Shown in pieces: positions 16,067-27,059 of a DNA stretch of 64,000 nucleotides. A program made the position numbers and the translations under genes. How positions within the stretch are numbered: the first letter of the stretch is position 1; every line of letters begins with the position of its first letter. The DNA is from Rhodobacter sp. SY28-1 (lineage in GTDB: Bacteria > Pseudomonadota > Alphaproteobacteria > Rhodobacterales > Rhodobacteraceae). Below the pieces are notes generated by a model. It worked only from the letters and a program-made list of their open reading frames with translations. It made no database searches and was not told where the DNA came from. Where the stretch lies: contig NZ_STGH01000002.1 in assembly GCF_005222785.1 (NCBI RefSeq), positions 806,001 to 870,000 on the forward strand, read 5' to 3'.

Positions 16067-18267
16067 TACTTCAGTCTCATCGCATTCAGCGAGACGGTGA
16101 TGGAGGATAGCGACATCGCCAGGGCAGCCGCAAGCGGCGTGGCCATGCCGACCAGCGCCAGCGGCACGGCGACGATGTTGTAGCCGCCCGAGATCAGGAA
16201 GTTCTCGATCATCCGCCGGGTCGCCTGACGGCTGATCCGCACAGCGTCCCCGATGGGCGCGATGTCCTGGCCAAGAAGGACGATGTCCGAGGCGACCCGC
16301 GCTGCGTCGAGGGCCGAGGCGGGGGAGATTGAGACATGGGCGGCGGCGAGGGCGGCGGTGTCGTTGAGGCCGTCGCCGACCATGAGGACCTTGCGGCCTT
16401 CGGCAGAGAGTTGCCCGACGCGGGCGGCCTTTTCGGCGGGGAGGACCCCGGCCTGCCATTGCGGGATGCCGAGGCGGTCTGCGAGGTCACGGACCGGGGC
16501 TTCGGCGTCGCCCGACAGGAGTTCGACCTTCAGGCCTGCGGCTTTCAGGGCGGCGACAGCCTGTTCTGCGCCGGGGCGAAGCCGGTCGGTGAAGGCGAAG
16601 GCATGGGTCTGGCCGTTCAGCGACAGGTAGGTCGCGGTCATCGGCAGAGGGTCGGCCCCGCACCAGTCGGCGCGGCCAAGGCGGACGCGGGTGCCATTGA
16701 ATTCGCCCTCGATGCCGTGGCCGGGGACCTCACGGATATCGGTAACTTGCGCCGGGGCGATGCCTGCGGCTTTCGCGCCCTCGGCCAGGGCGCGGGCGAG
16801 CGGGTGGGAGGAGCCTGCGGCGAGGGCGGCGGCGACAGCGACCGCGTCCTGCGGGTGGTCGGTCAGGGCGACGGGCTCGGGAGTGCCGAGCGTCAGGGTG
16901 CCGGTCTTGTCGAAGACGACGGTGTCGACCTCGGCCAGTCGTTCGAGGGCCGTGCCGTGCTTGATGAGGAGGCCCTTGCGGAACAGGCGACCGGAGGCGG
17001 AGGTGATGACCGCCGGGACCGCAAGACCAAGGGCACAGGGGCAGGTGATGATGAGGACAGCGGCGGAGATGTTGATCGCATAGCGCAGGTCGCCGCCGGT
17101 GGCCCACATCCAGTAGCCGAAGGCGCTGAAGGACAGGATATGGACGAGGGGCGAGTAAAGGCGCGAGGCGCGGTCGGCGAGGCTGGTGTAGCGGGTCTTG
17201 GTGCCCTCGGCCACGGCGACCAGGTCGGCCATGCGGTGGAGGCTTGAATCCTTGCCTGCGGCGGTGACTTGCACGGTCAGGGGGCCGGTCAGGTTGACCT
17301 CGCCCGCGCTGACCACGGTGCCCTGCCCAGCCGGGACGGGGAGGCTTTCGCCGGTGAGGAGGCTGCGGTCAAGCTCGGACGCGCCGTGGAGGACCACGCC
17401 GTCCACCGGCATCCGCGCGCCGGGGCGGACGAGGACCATGTCGCCAGCGGCGACGGCGGCGATGGGGGTTTCGACTTCGGTGCCGTCGATCAGGAGGATC
17501 GCGCGGGGGACTTCGAGGGCGGCCAGTTCCTCCGCCGCTGACCGGGCGATGGCGCGGGTCCGGTGGTCGAGGTAACGGCCGAGGAGGAGGAAGAACGCGA
17601 GCATCACGGCGGCGTCGAAATAGGCGTGGTGGCCGGAGTTCCACGTCTCGAACACCGAGATGGAGGAGGCGAGGATCAGGGCGAGGGAGATCGGCACGTC
17701 CATGCCGAGCTTGCCCTGGCGCAGGGAGGCCCAGGCGGATTTGAAGAAGGGTTGTCCGGCGAAGATGACGGTCGGCAGCGCGATGGCCCCGGAAATCCAG
17801 TGGAAGAGGTCGCGGGTGGCATCTTCGGCCCCCGACCAGACGGCGACCGAAAGGAGCATGACGTTCATCATCGAGAAGAACGCGACGCCGAGGCGCATCA
17901 GAAGTTCGCGGCCCTGACGGTCGGTCTCGGTCACGGAGAGGAGGCCGGGGTCAAGTTCGTGGGCTTCCTGGCCCTGCCCTTCCAGCACGGCGATCAGCTG
18001 GGCGGCGGTGACATGGCCTTCGGCCTCGACGCTGACGCGCTTGAGGGTGAGGTTGACGCGTGCGGAGTGGACGCCGGGAAGGGCCTGAAGGGCGGCCTCG
18101 ACGGTGGAAATGGACTGCGCGCCGCCTGCGTTCGGCAGGGACAGGACGATGCGGCCCGCCCGTTCGGCGCGGAGGGCCGCGATGCGTTCGGCAGCAGGGA
18201 CGACGGCGCAAGCCGGGCAGGCCGAGACCGGCGCGCGGGTATTGGCGAAGTCTTCGGCGAGGGCCAT
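16066..18267 (-). CDS. ccoI: Copper-translocating P-type ATPase CcoI (FixI)
   Basis: This inner membrane P1B ATPase supplies copper for the CuB centre of cbb3 oxidase. The 733 residues show the CPC ion motif (409-411 in TCPCALGLAVP), the phosphorylated Asp453 in DKTGT, the TGES loop (306-309) and GDGLND. The N-terminal metal-binding domain is odd: where a CxxC is expected, after LSLPN, the sequence reads GGAQS (about 48-52), so both copper-binding Cys are gone. A separate CPAC at 17-20 lies upstream. It is encoded 1 bp after ccoH and overlaps ccoS. Confidence 0.93.
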   Translation of the reverse strand: MALAEDFANTRAPVSACPACAVVPAAERIAALRAERAGRIVLSLPNAGGAQSISTVEAALQALPGVHSARVNLTLKRVSVEAEGHVTAAQLIAVLEGQGQEAHELDPGLLSVTETDRQGRELLMRLGVAFFSMMNVMLLSVAVWSGAEDATRDLFHWISGAIALPTVIFAGQPFFKSAWASLRQGKLGMDVPISLALILASSISVFETWNSGHHAYFDAAVMLAFFLLLGRYLDHRTRAIARSAAEELAALEVPRAILLIDGTEVETPIAAVAAGDMVLVRPGARMPVDGVVLHGASELDRSLLTGESLPVPAGQGTVVSAGEVNLTGPLTVQVTAAGKDSSLHRMADLVAVAEGTKTRYTSLADRASRLYSPLVHILSFSAFGYWMWATGGDLRYAINISAAVLIITCPCALGLAVPAVITSASGRLFRKGLLIKHGTALERLAEVDTVVFDKTGTLTLGTPEPVALTDHPQDAVAVAAALAAGSSHPLARALAEGAKAAGIAPAQVTDIREVPGHGIEGEFNGTRVRLGRADWCGADPLPMTATYLSLNGQTHAFAFTDRLRPGAEQAVAALKAAGLKVELLSGDAEAPVRDLADRLGIPQWQAGVLPAEKAARVGQLSAEGRKVLMVGDGLNDTAALAAAHVSISPASALDAARVASDIVLLGQDIAPIGDAVRISRQATRRMIENFLISGGYNIVAVPLALVGMATPLAAALAMSLSSITVSLNAMRLK

Positions 18268-18268
18268 G

Positions 18269-18721
18269 TCAGCCTTTCACGAACAGTTCGGAGCGCTGCT
18301 CGAAAAGCGTTCCGTCGGCGGAGGTGGCAGTGACCTTCACCATCCATTTGCCATCCGCGAGCGGAAGGTCCGCGGCATAATGGTCGCCCTCGCGGGTGAA
18401 AGCGGGGAAGGCGTCATACCTGGTTTCGGTGGTGCGGCCGACAAGGACCTGAAGGTTGTCGACTGTAACGGGCAGGTTGTCGCGGTCGGTGAAGGCCAGG
18501 GTCAGGCGGCCTTCGGCATAGGTCGGTGTCATCGTCCAGCCCAGCGCCTCTTGTGCGGCCTTACGGGCGTCAAAGCCCTGGGAGGCGACGTAGGAGTTCT
18601 GGACTTCGAGGCCGGGGAAGGTCGAGACCGCCTTCACGGCGAGGAGGAGATTGACCCCGATGATGACGGCGAAGGCCGAGACGGTGATGACGAGGACATG
18701 TTTGCCGGTAAGTTCAGCCAT
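18269..18721 (-). CDS. ccoH: FixH-family protein CcoH
   Basis: The 150-residue protein has one N-terminal membrane helix (HVLVITVSAFAVIIGVNLLLAV) and a periplasmic beta domain with NSYVASQGFDARKAAQEALGW, as in FixH/CcoH, a stable partner of cbb3 oxidase assembly. I chose the ATG at 18721 (MAELTGKH), which overlaps the end of ccoG by 8 bases; the longer frame upstream is antisense-like sequence. It is the second gene of ccoGHIS. Confidence 0.9.
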   Translation of the reverse strand: MAELTGKHVLVITVSAFAVIIGVNLLLAVKAVSTFPGLEVQNSYVASQGFDARKAAQEALGWTMTPTYAEGRLTLAFTDRDNLPVTVDNLQVLVGRTTETRYDAFPAFTREGDHYAADLPLADGKWMVKVTATSADGTLFEQRSELFVKG

Positions 18722-20180
18722 CGCTGTCCTCCTTTCCGTTGAAGATCGTATCATGGTGCACGCGGTTCGTCGTCCCTTGTTCCTCGACCCAGAGGCGGAC
18801 ATCGGTCCGGTCTTCCTGCGCGGCCTGGCTGCCAGGGGCGGCGGTCAGGTAGACGCGCTGGGACATCGTCTCGTTCGCGGGGACGGTGACGGTGAGGCCG
18901 GTCTCGCCTTCAAGGCCGAGGGTCACGAAGGCGTCCGACGTGACGGCCATGGTGAACTGGGCATCCTCGCCGTGCATGTTGCGCAGTCGAATGTCGTAGG
19001 CGTTGCGGATCGAGCCGTCCGACAGGGTGACGAAGGTCGGATTGCGGACCGGGGTCACGTTCACGTCGATGGGCGAGCGGAGGAAAAGCGCCACGACCAG
19101 GCCGATGCCGACCCCGGCCCAGAGCACGGTGTAAAGCATGGTGCGGACGCGGAAGACGTGGGACCAGACGGATTTCGGGGTATGGCCGGCGCGTTCGCGG
19201 GTCTCATCCGTCAGGGCGAGGTAGCCGATCAGGTCGCGCGGCTTGCCGATCCGGTCCATCACGTCGTTGCAGGCGTCGATGCAGAGGCCGCAGGTGATGC
19301 AGGCGAGCTGCTGGCCATTCCTGATGTCGATCCCCATTGGGCAGACGTTGACGCAGGCCATGCAATCGATGCAGTCGCCGTTGCCCTCCACGGTCTGCTT
19401 GCCGCGCGGCTCGCCCCGCCATTCGCGGTAGGCGATGGTGAGGGTATCCTCGTCCATCATCGCGGCCTGGATGCGGGGCCAGGGGCAGGCGTAGATGCAG
19501 ATCTGTTCCCGGGCGAAACCGCCGAAGAAGAAAGTGGTGAAGGTGAGGATCAGGATGGTGAGATAGGCGACGGGGTGGGCCTGGAAGGTCACGAGGTCGC
19601 GCAGAAGGGTCGGCGCGTCGGTGAAGTAGAAGACCCAGGCGCCGCCGGTGGCGAGGCCGATGAACAGCCAGATCCACCACTTGATGCCGTTCTTGACCAG
19701 CTTTTCCCAGTTCCAGGGCTGGCGATGCAGACGGATGCGGGCGTTGCGGTCGCCTTCGACCCATCGCTCGACCAGGATGAAGAGGTCGGTCCAGACGGTC
19801 TGCGGGCAGGCGTAGCCGCACCAGACGCGGCCGGCGGCGCTGGTGAACAGGAACAGGCCGAGGCCCGCCATGATGAGTAGGCCCGCGACGAAGTAGAATT
19901 CGTGCGGCCAGATCTCGATCATGAAGAAGAAGAAGCGGCGGTTGGCGAGGTCCACCAGCACCGCCTGATCGGGCAGGTTGGGGCCCCGGTCCCAGCGCAG
20001 CCAGGGGGTGATGTAGTAGATGCCGAGCGTGATCCCCATGATCCACCACTTGAGCGTCCGGAATGTGCCCTTCACCCGGCGGGGGAAGACCGGCTCGCGG
20101 GCAGCGTAGAGACTGGGTTCGGCTTCGGGGGTGGACACGGCAGCGCCTTCCTTGGGACCACTGGCGCGGGGCCAGTTCAT
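18714..20180 (-). CDS. ccoG: cbb3 oxidase accessory protein CcoG (RdxA/FixG), 2x[4Fe-4S]
   Basis: The 488-residue membrane protein has about five helices. The ferredoxin-like motifs CIDCMACVNVCP and CITCGLCIDACND should hold two [4Fe-4S] clusters, and the earlier WCGYACPQTVW and CIYACPWPRIQ motifs match the family. A C-terminal Ig-like periplasmic domain follows the last helix. CcoG is a cupric reductase for CuB assembly in characterised relatives. It is the first gene of the leftward ccoGHIS operon, with an FNR box 39 bp upstream of its ATG. Confidence 0.95.
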   Translation of the reverse strand: MNWPRASGPKEGAAVSTPEAEPSLYAAREPVFPRRVKGTFRTLKWWIMGITLGIYYITPWLRWDRGPNLPDQAVLVDLANRRFFFFMIEIWPHEFYFVAGLLIMAGLGLFLFTSAAGRVWCGYACPQTVWTDLFILVERWVEGDRNARIRLHRQPWNWEKLVKNGIKWWIWLFIGLATGGAWVFYFTDAPTLLRDLVTFQAHPVAYLTILILTFTTFFFGGFAREQICIYACPWPRIQAAMMDEDTLTIAYREWRGEPRGKQTVEGNGDCIDCMACVNVCPMGIDIRNGQQLACITCGLCIDACNDVMDRIGKPRDLIGYLALTDETRERAGHTPKSVWSHVFRVRTMLYTVLWAGVGIGLVVALFLRSPIDVNVTPVRNPTFVTLSDGSIRNAYDIRLRNMHGEDAQFTMAVTSDAFVTLGLEGETGLTVTVPANETMSQRVYLTAAPGSQAAQEDRTDVRLWVEEQGTTNRVHHDTIFNGKEDSDG

Positions 20181-20218
20181 TATCCTGCCTGCAATCGGCC
20201 ATTCCGGGCAAGCGGGCC

Positions 20219-20232
20219 TTGACCTGCATCAA
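20219..20232. promoter_or_regulatory. FNR/FnrL box upstream of ccoG
   Basis: TTGACCTGCATCAA matches the FNR consensus TTGAT-N4-ATCAA in nine of ten fixed positions. It lies 39 bp before the ccoG ATG (leftward) and 142 bp before the rightward DUF2270 gene, so low-oxygen activation of ccoGHIS is likely. Confidence 0.8.
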
Positions 20233-20374
20233 TAGCAGCGCCCGGTTGACAGAGGGAATGCGGCAATGCGGCGCAAATCCGCGTGATCCCTGCGACCCCG
20301 GGCCATAACGCTGCCTTTGACCGATGGCGCGGCTCCTGCCATGCTGGGATCAAGCGGCAAGGGGGGAGGGCCTC

Positions 20375-21058
20375 ATGACCGTCAAACGCAGGGCTGTTGC
20401 GACCGAGGAGTTCTCGGCCGCAGAGATCGGTGCAATTGCGCATCTTTACCGGGGCGAGGTCTATCGCAGCACAGTCTGGCGCACCCGATTGGATACCACG
20501 ACGAACTGGGCGGTGGTGACCTTGGGGGTGGCCCTGTCGATCACCTACTCCTCTCCCGAAGCCTCACCCCTGCCGCTGGTGCTGGTCGGCGTGTTGATCC
20601 TGCTGTTCCTGACACTGGAGGCGCGGCGCTATCGGTTCTTCAACGTCTGGCGGGCAAGGGCGCGCTGGATCGAGCGGCATTTCTATGTGCCGATGCTGAT
20701 GGACGGCGATCTGCATACCGAGGAGGACTGGCAGGTCACCCTGGCAAAAGACTACAGCACCCCGCAATACCACGTCAGCTACATGGTGGCCGTGGCGCGG
20801 CGGGTGCGGTCAAACTACCTGTGGATCCTCTTGATCCAGACGCTGGCCTATGCGGGCAAGCTGATGGTCCACCCGACACCGGTTCCTTCCTTCGATGCAT
20901 TCGTGGCCCGGGCGGATATCGGGCCAGTTCCCGGAGAGATCGTCCTGATTGCGGGAACCGTCTACATCGCGACGGGCATCGGGATGGTGGTCTGGGTCAA
21001 TCGGGTGGACCGCCAGCGCAGCCGGGATCGGGCCGGACCCGGAAGCTCGATGGGTTGA
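20375..21058 (+). CDS. DUF2270 integral membrane protein
   Basis: The 227-residue protein has an N-terminal cytosolic helix (FSAAEIGAIAHLYRGEVYRSTVWRTRLDTTTNWAV), a pair of membrane helices, a charged loop with EARRYRFFNVWRARARWIERHFY, and one or two C-terminal helices. This layout fits DUF2270 membrane proteins of unknown role. The ATG at 20375 has a strong ribosome site (GGGGGGAGGG, 20361-20370). It lies between the two cco operons, on the opposite strand, diverging from ccoG and converging on ccoP. Confidence 0.8.
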   Translation: MTVKRRAVATEEFSAAEIGAIAHLYRGEVYRSTVWRTRLDTTTNWAVVTLGVALSITYSSPEASPLPLVLVGVLILLFLTLEARRYRFFNVWRARARWIERHFYVPMLMDGDLHTEEDWQVTLAKDYSTPQYHVSYMVAVARRVRSNYLWILLIQTLAYAGKLMVHPTPVPSFDAFVARADIGPVPGEIVLIAGTVYIATGIGMVVWVNRVDRQRSRDRAGPGSSMG

Positions 21059-21061
21059 GGC

Positions 21062-21092
21062 AAAAAAGAAGGGGACCCGAAGGCCCCCTTTC
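21062..21092. terminator. Bidirectional terminator between DUF2270 gene and ccoP
   Basis: AAGGGG and CCCCTT arms plus an inner CC-CGAA-GG tip form a hairpin (21069-21090). AAAAAA on the left gives a T-run for leftward transcripts, and TTTC on the right gives a short one for rightward transcripts. Confidence 0.75.
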
Positions 21093-21114
21093 AGGTTCAA
21101 GGGAACCGGGGACG

Positions 21115-21990
21115 TCACTCCCCGCCACCGCGACCGTGGACATAGAAGGCCACGGCGCGGATTTCGTCTTCGGAGAGGCGCGGGCTCCAGTTCGGCATGA
21201 CGCCGAAGCGGGCCTTGGTCACCGTCTCGATGATCTTTTCGCGCGACCCGCCGTAAAGCCAGATCGCGTCGGTCAGCTTGGGCGCACCTTGCGTGCGGTC
21301 GCCCGAGCCGTCTTCCATGTGGCAGGCGGCGCAGTTGTCGGCATAGATCGTCGCGCCTTCTGCCGCGAGGCCTGCGTCATGCTCTTGCCCCGAGATGGCC
21401 AGCACATGCTCTGCCACCTGGGCGATCTGGGTTTCGTCCAGGATGCCGTCCAGACCGAACTTCGGCATTTCCGAATAGCGGGCGTCCGGGTCGGTGGTGT
21501 TGCGGATGCCGTGGGTGATGGTCAGATGGATGTCCTCCATCGTGCCGCCCCAAAGCCAGTCGTCGTCCAGAAGGTTGGGATAGCCCTTGCCTTCGAACCC
21601 GGCAGCACCCGAGCCGTGACAGGTGGTGCAGTTGGTGCGGAAGACCGCCGCCCCGGCCCGTTCGGCGTAGCCCGCAAGGTCCGGATCGGCGCCGATGGCA
21701 TTGAGGTCGGCCGCGATCAGACGTTCCTTGATCGCCGCGTTCCCCGCATCGACCGAAGCGATTTCCGCTGCCACATCAGCCCGGGTCGAAGCCCCGAGGA
21801 GCCCGGGGGTCGCCTGGGAGATCAACGGCCAGGCAGGATAGGCGATGGTATAACCGATGCCCCAGACGATCGTGAGGTAGAAGACCCAGACCCACCAGCG
21901 CGGCAGCGGGTTGTTGTATTCCTCGATCCCGTCCCACTGGTGGCCGGTCGTTTCGACCTGCCGTACTTCTTTCTTCAATGGCTTGGCCAT
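21115..21990 (-). CDS. ccoP: cbb3-type cytochrome c oxidase subunit III, diheme CcoP
   Basis: The 291-residue protein has a membrane anchor ([20 protein letters not shown]) and two c-type heme motifs, CTTCHG and CAACHM, with Met ligands in EMPKFG and VMPNW. It carries electrons from periplasmic cytochromes to CcoO and CcoN. The ATG at 21990 begins [33 protein letters not shown], the usual CcoP start. It is the last gene of ccoNOQP, 4 bp after ccoQ. Confidence 0.96.
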   Translation of the reverse strand: MAKPLKKEVRQVETTGHQWDGIEEYNNPLPRWWVWVFYLTIVWGIGYTIAYPAWPLISQATPGLLGASTRADVAAEIASVDAGNAAIKERLIAADLNAIGADPDLAGYAERAGAAVFRTNCTTCHGSGAAGFEGKGYPNLLDDDWLWGGTMEDIHLTITHGIRNTTDPDARYSEMPKFGLDGILDETQIAQVAEHVLAISGQEHDAGLAAEGATIYADNCAACHMEDGSGDRTQGAPKLTDAIWLYGGSREKIIETVTKARFGVMPNWSPRLSEDEIRAVAFYVHGRGGGE

Positions 21991-21994
21991 GGCC

Positions 21995-22186
21995 TCAGCC
22001 CTCCTTCTTGGCAGGGATTTCTTCCGCAGGACGGTCGTCGTTGCGGAAGATCGAAGCGGCGATCTCCTGGTGCGCCTCGCGCGATCCGGGCCGGAAAGCC
22101 CAGAGGCAGAGACCGAGGAAGCCAAGCGTCATCGCCAGCAGGAACCAGCTGTCAGCCATGTGGCGGAGGAAGGAATAGGTTTCCAT
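21995..22186 (-). CDS. ccoQ: cbb3-type cytochrome oxidase subunit CcoQ
   Basis: The 63-residue protein has one membrane helix ([21 protein letters not shown]) and a charged tail ending ...EEIPAKKEG. CcoQ stabilises the cbb3 complex under oxygen. It lies between ccoO and ccoP with gaps of 10 and 4 bp. Confidence 0.92.
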   Translation of the reverse strand: METYSFLRHMADSWFLLAMTLGFLGLCLWAFRPGSREAHQEIAASIFRNDDRPAEEIPAKKEG

Positions 22187-22196
22187 TTCTGCCTCC

Positions 22197-22940
22197 TTAC
22201 CGGTTCGCCACAGGGGTGTAGGTCGAGAAGTCGACCATAGTGCCCAGGACCTGGATATAGGCGATCAGGGCGTCCATCTCGGTCAGTTCGGGCTGGCCGT
22301 CGAAGTTGCGGACGTTGACCGGGGTGCCGAAGGCGGCCTCGCCATAGCGTTCTTCCAGTCCCGAGCTGTCGCCCAGAGGGTCAGCCTGTGCGGTGAAGTC
22401 GGCCAGCGCGTTTTCCACCATCGCGTCGTCATAGGGAACGCCCGTCATCCGGTTGGTGGCGACCACATCCTGGATGTATTTGCCGTCGATGATCCGGTTG
22501 GCAAGGAAGCCATAGGGCGGCATCACCGATTCCGGCACCACGGACTTGGCGTTCTGGAAGTGGTCCTGGTGCCATTCGTCCGAGTAGCGGCCACCGACGC
22601 GGGCGAGGTCCGGCCCGGTGCGCTTTGACCCCCACTGGAACGGCCGGTCGTACATGGATTCGGCCGCAAGGCTGTAGTGGCCATAGCGTTCGACCTCATC
22701 CCGCATCGGGCGGATCATCTGGCTGTGGCAGCCGTAGCAGCCTTCGCGGACGTAGATGTCACGCCCTGCAAGTTCGAGCGGGGTGTAGGGCCGGACGCCT
22801 TCCACCTTCTCGATGGTGTTTTCCAGGTAGAAGAGGGGGACGATCTGCACGATCCCGCCAATGGTCACGACCAGAAGGCTGAGGATCATCAGCAGGGTCG
22901 CGTTGGTCTCGATGACCTTGTGCTTGTCAAGAATACCCAT
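22197..22940 (-). CDS. ccoO: cbb3-type cytochrome c oxidase subunit II, monoheme CcoO
   Basis: The 247-residue protein has one N-terminal helix ([25 protein letters not shown]) and a heme c motif [12 protein letters not shown] in a periplasmic domain, with the family segments [32 protein letters not shown] and [23 protein letters not shown]. It joins CcoP to the catalytic subunit. It lies 12 bp downstream of ccoN. Confidence 0.97.
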   Translation of the reverse strand: MGILDKHKVIETNATLLMILSLLVVTIGGIVQIVPLFYLENTIEKVEGVRPYTPLELAGRDIYVREGCYGCHSQMIRPMRDEVERYGHYSLAAESMYDRPFQWGSKRTGPDLARVGGRYSDEWHQDHFQNAKSVVPESVMPPYGFLANRIIDGKYIQDVVATNRMTGVPYDDAMVENALADFTAQADPLGDSSGLEERYGEAAFGTPVNVRNFDGQPELTEMDALIAYIQVLGTMVDFSTYTPVANR

Positions 22941-22952
22941 GGGTCCGTTTCC

Positions 22953-24551
<1,599 letters not shown>

Positions 24552-24687
24552 TGTTTGCGTCCCTTCGTCTTGTCTGGCCGACTGCCATCCCCATGTTCTG
24601 GAGCGAGCCGGTCTCGTCGACACGTTCTTCTGCGCCGCAGCACTGTCTGTCTGCCATGATCTGTATCAAACCAGCTTTGTGACCAAG

Positions 24688-24701
24688 TTGACCTGCGTCA
24701 A
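24688..24701. promoter_or_regulatory. FNR/FnrL box between ccoN and the usp gene
   Basis: TTGACCTGCGTCAA is a perfect dyad (TTGAC-N4-GTCAA) close to the FNR consensus. It lies 137 bp from the ccoN ATG and 55 bp from the rightward usp ATG, so one site may serve both directions. Confidence 0.75.
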
Positions 24702-24755
24702 AGTGAGACAGCCTTGAATCGGCAAGGATCATCGTAGCAAATCCGGGAGCTGAAC

Positions 24756-25601
24756 ATGGCCTATAAATCCCTCCTGACTGTCGCCACCTCGCCTGAGGGG
24801 TTACTGACAACTGTCACCGCGGCGGCACAGGTTGCCGTCGGGATGGACGCTCACCTTGATGCCCTGGCGCTTGGGGTCGACCGGACGCAGGTCGGCTATT
24901 CCTATGTCGGGTCAGGGGCCGTGGTCATCGCCGCGGCAATGGAACGTGCCGAGGCCGAGGCTCGGGAAAGCGAGAAGGCGCTGAGTGCGGCCATCGCGGC
25001 GCAGCAGCCCGCCTTGCGGTCTTCGGTAGATTCCGTGGTCACCCAGTTGGGTGCCCTGACCGATGTGGTCGCCTCGCGCGCCCGCTACTCCGATCTGGTG
25101 ATCCTGCCGATGCCCTATGGCAAGGGGCGCGGGGTCGAAGACGAGGCGGTCACCGAGGCTGCCCTGTTCGAAGGCATGGCCCCCACTCTGATCGTGCCGC
25201 CCTCCGGCATGAAACCCGGCGATCCCAAGCGTATCGTCGTGGCCTGGAACCAGAGCCGCGAGGCGCTGGTCGCCACGCGCCGGGCAATGCCCTTCCTGCG
25301 CCGGGCCGAGGCGGTGCAGATCGTCGTGATCGATCCGCCGCCGCATGGTCCCGAACGGTCAGACCCCGGCGGCCTTCTGTGCCAGCTTCTGGTGCGCCAC
25401 GGCATCCGGGCCGAGGTCGTGGTTCTGGCCAGGACCCTGCCCCGCGTGTCGGATGTCCTTGCACAGCATCTGCGCGACTTCGACGCCGGTCTTCTGGTGA
25501 TGGGCGCCTATGGTCACAGCCGATTCCGCGAGGCGATCCTGGGTGGAGCGACACGGGACATGCTGGAGAGCGCCGAGATCCCGGTACTTCTTGCACATTG
25601 A
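24756..25601 (+). CDS. Tandem-domain universal stress protein
   Basis: The 281-residue protein has two USP domains. The second (from about residue 155, DPKRIVVAWNQSREA) ends with VMGAYGHSRFREAILGGATRDML, the G-2x-G-9x-G-[ST/A]-type ATP loop. The first domain starts with KSLLTVATSPEG and lacks this loop. USPs of this type respond to energy or redox stress. It diverges from ccoN and shares an FNR box, so it is probably induced at low oxygen. Confidence 0.9.
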   Translation: MAYKSLLTVATSPEGLLTTVTAAAQVAVGMDAHLDALALGVDRTQVGYSYVGSGAVVIAAAMERAEAEARESEKALSAAIAAQQPALRSSVDSVVTQLGALTDVVASRARYSDLVILPMPYGKGRGVEDEAVTEAALFEGMAPTLIVPPSGMKPGDPKRIVVAWNQSREALVATRRAMPFLRRAEAVQIVVIDPPPHGPERSDPGGLLCQLLVRHGIRAEVVVLARTLPRVSDVLAQHLRDFDAGLLVMGAYGHSRFREAILGGATRDMLESAEIPVLLAH

Positions 25602-25649
25602 CCGGGTCGGTCGCGGTGCGGGCCGAAAGTGCGGCCCGCCCGCGACACG

Positions 25650-26882
25650 TTACTGCACGAAGCGCACGAGATCGGCAGCAAGGTCGGGCGGAGCGACGAC
25701 GATCGCCTCTGCCGCCGCATCGGCCGCCGCATCGGCGTCGTTGCGGGCCAGAAGCAGCCGGACAATCCGGTCGGACGCCGTGCCATCGCCGAAGGGATTG
25801 ACCTTGCCGCGAAGGTCGGACTTGCCGCCGCGCTGCAGGATGTCGCGCGCTGCCGCAAGGATGCGGTCGGGTTCCGTGCCGGTCAGCTGGGCAAATCCGG
25901 CGGCAATCGCCTCGGGCCGTTCGGATTCGTTGCGCACCACCAGGATCGGCACGCCGAAAGTGGGCGCCTCTTCTTGGACGCCGCCGGAATCGGTGACGAT
26001 CAGGGAGGCCGCGCTCATCACATATACGAAGTCCTCGTAGCCGAGGGGATCGAGCAGGCGGACATTCGGCTGGTCGGCCAGCACACTGCGGATGCTGCCC
26101 GAAACCGCCGGATTCGGATGCACAGGCAGGACGAAGGCGTAGTCGCGGAATTCTTCGGCCAGGTCGCGCAGCGCCGTCGCGACCCCGGTCAGGATTGACC
26201 CATGGCTTTCACGCCGATGCAGGGTGACAAGGACGATGGGCTTGCCGCCCGAGATGTCGTGCCGCCAGTCGGCAAGCCGCTGTGCGGTTGCGGGTGACTT
26301 GGCGATAAGGGCGCGGACTGCGATCAGGGCGTCGACAACGGTGTTTCCGGTCAGGTGGACGCTTGCCGGGTCGACGCCTTCGGCGAGGAGGTTCTGGCGC
26401 GCCCGTTCTGTCGGCGCGAAATGCAGGTCGGCGATGGGCGCGATCATCCGGCGATAGCCTTCCTCGGGCCAGGGGCCGGCGAGGTTGCCGGTGCGGAGCC
26501 CGGCTTCGACATGCGCCACCGGAACACCGGCATGGAAGCCCGCGATGGCCCCCGCGAGCGCGGTCGAGGTGTCGCCCTGCACGATGATCCGGTCCTGCGG
26601 CTGGCGGTCAAGGAGGGCGGAAATGGCACGGTGCAGATCCGTAAAGCGGGCGCCCGCCGTGGTGGCCGTCGCATCCAGCGCCAGTTCGGCATCGGGCACG
26701 ATGCCGAAGCTGGTCAGCGCATCGCGCGCCATTGCCGGGTGTTGGCCGGAGAGGCAGACGGTCAGCTGGACGCCGGGTTCACGCCGCAGCGCCAGGGCAA
26801 CCGGGGCAAGCTTGATCGCCTCGGGCCGGGTGCCGATCATCACGAGTATGCGGTGTTTGCGCCGGGTGCGATCCATCAACAC
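25650..26882 (-). CDS. wecB: UDP-N-acetylglucosamine 2-epimerase (non-hydrolysing)
   Basis: WecB interconverts UDP-GlcNAc and UDP-ManNAc for surface polysaccharides. The 410-residue GT-B fold protein shows MIGTRPEAIKLAPV, VQGDTSTALAGAIAGF, HVEAGLRTG, PWPEEGYRRMI, VTLHRRESHG, PVHPNP and TDSGGVQEEAPTFGVPILVVRNESERPE. The GTG at 26882 has GGAAGGAAA at a good distance; an ATG two codons further is the alternative. No other polysaccharide genes are near, so it is an isolated copy. Confidence 0.93.
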   Translation of the reverse strand: MLMDRTRRKHRILVMIGTRPEAIKLAPVALALRREPGVQLTVCLSGQHPAMARDALTSFGIVPDAELALDATATTAGARFTDLHRAISALLDRQPQDRIIVQGDTSTALAGAIAGFHAGVPVAHVEAGLRTGNLAGPWPEEGYRRMIAPIADLHFAPTERARQNLLAEGVDPASVHLTGNTVVDALIAVRALIAKSPATAQRLADWRHDISGGKPIVLVTLHRRESHGSILTGVATALRDLAEEFRDYAFVLPVHPNPAVSGSIRSVLADQPNVRLLDPLGYEDFVYVMSAASLIVTDSGGVQEEAPTFGVPILVVRNESERPEAIAAGFAQLTGTEPDRILAAARDILQRGGKSDLRGKVNPFGDGTASDRIVRLLLARNDADAAADAAAEAIVVAPPDLAADLVRFVQ

Positions 26883-27003
26883 GTTCGTAACTTTCCTTCC
26901 GGGACCTGTTAACGCACAGAACGCCAGATAAATGTTTCGGAAACCCTAAAGCTGCAACACGGCGCGCGCAGAGTTGTGCGGTCTGTTGCAGGATTGCCGG
27001 AAT

Positions 27004-27049
27004 CGACAGCAGGTCGGGGCCGAGCCTGAACCCGGCCCCCGCGCTGTCG
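27004..27049. terminator. Long two-part stem-loop after the RTX protease gene
   Basis: Outer arms CGACAGC and GCTGTCG enclose inner arms GGGGCCG and CGGCCCC with a ten-base loop. It lies 11 bp after the protease stop. No T-run follows on either strand, so it may protect the mRNA end or need Rho rather than act as a classic terminator. Confidence 0.5.
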
Positions 27050-27059
27050 ATGGCGCCTG

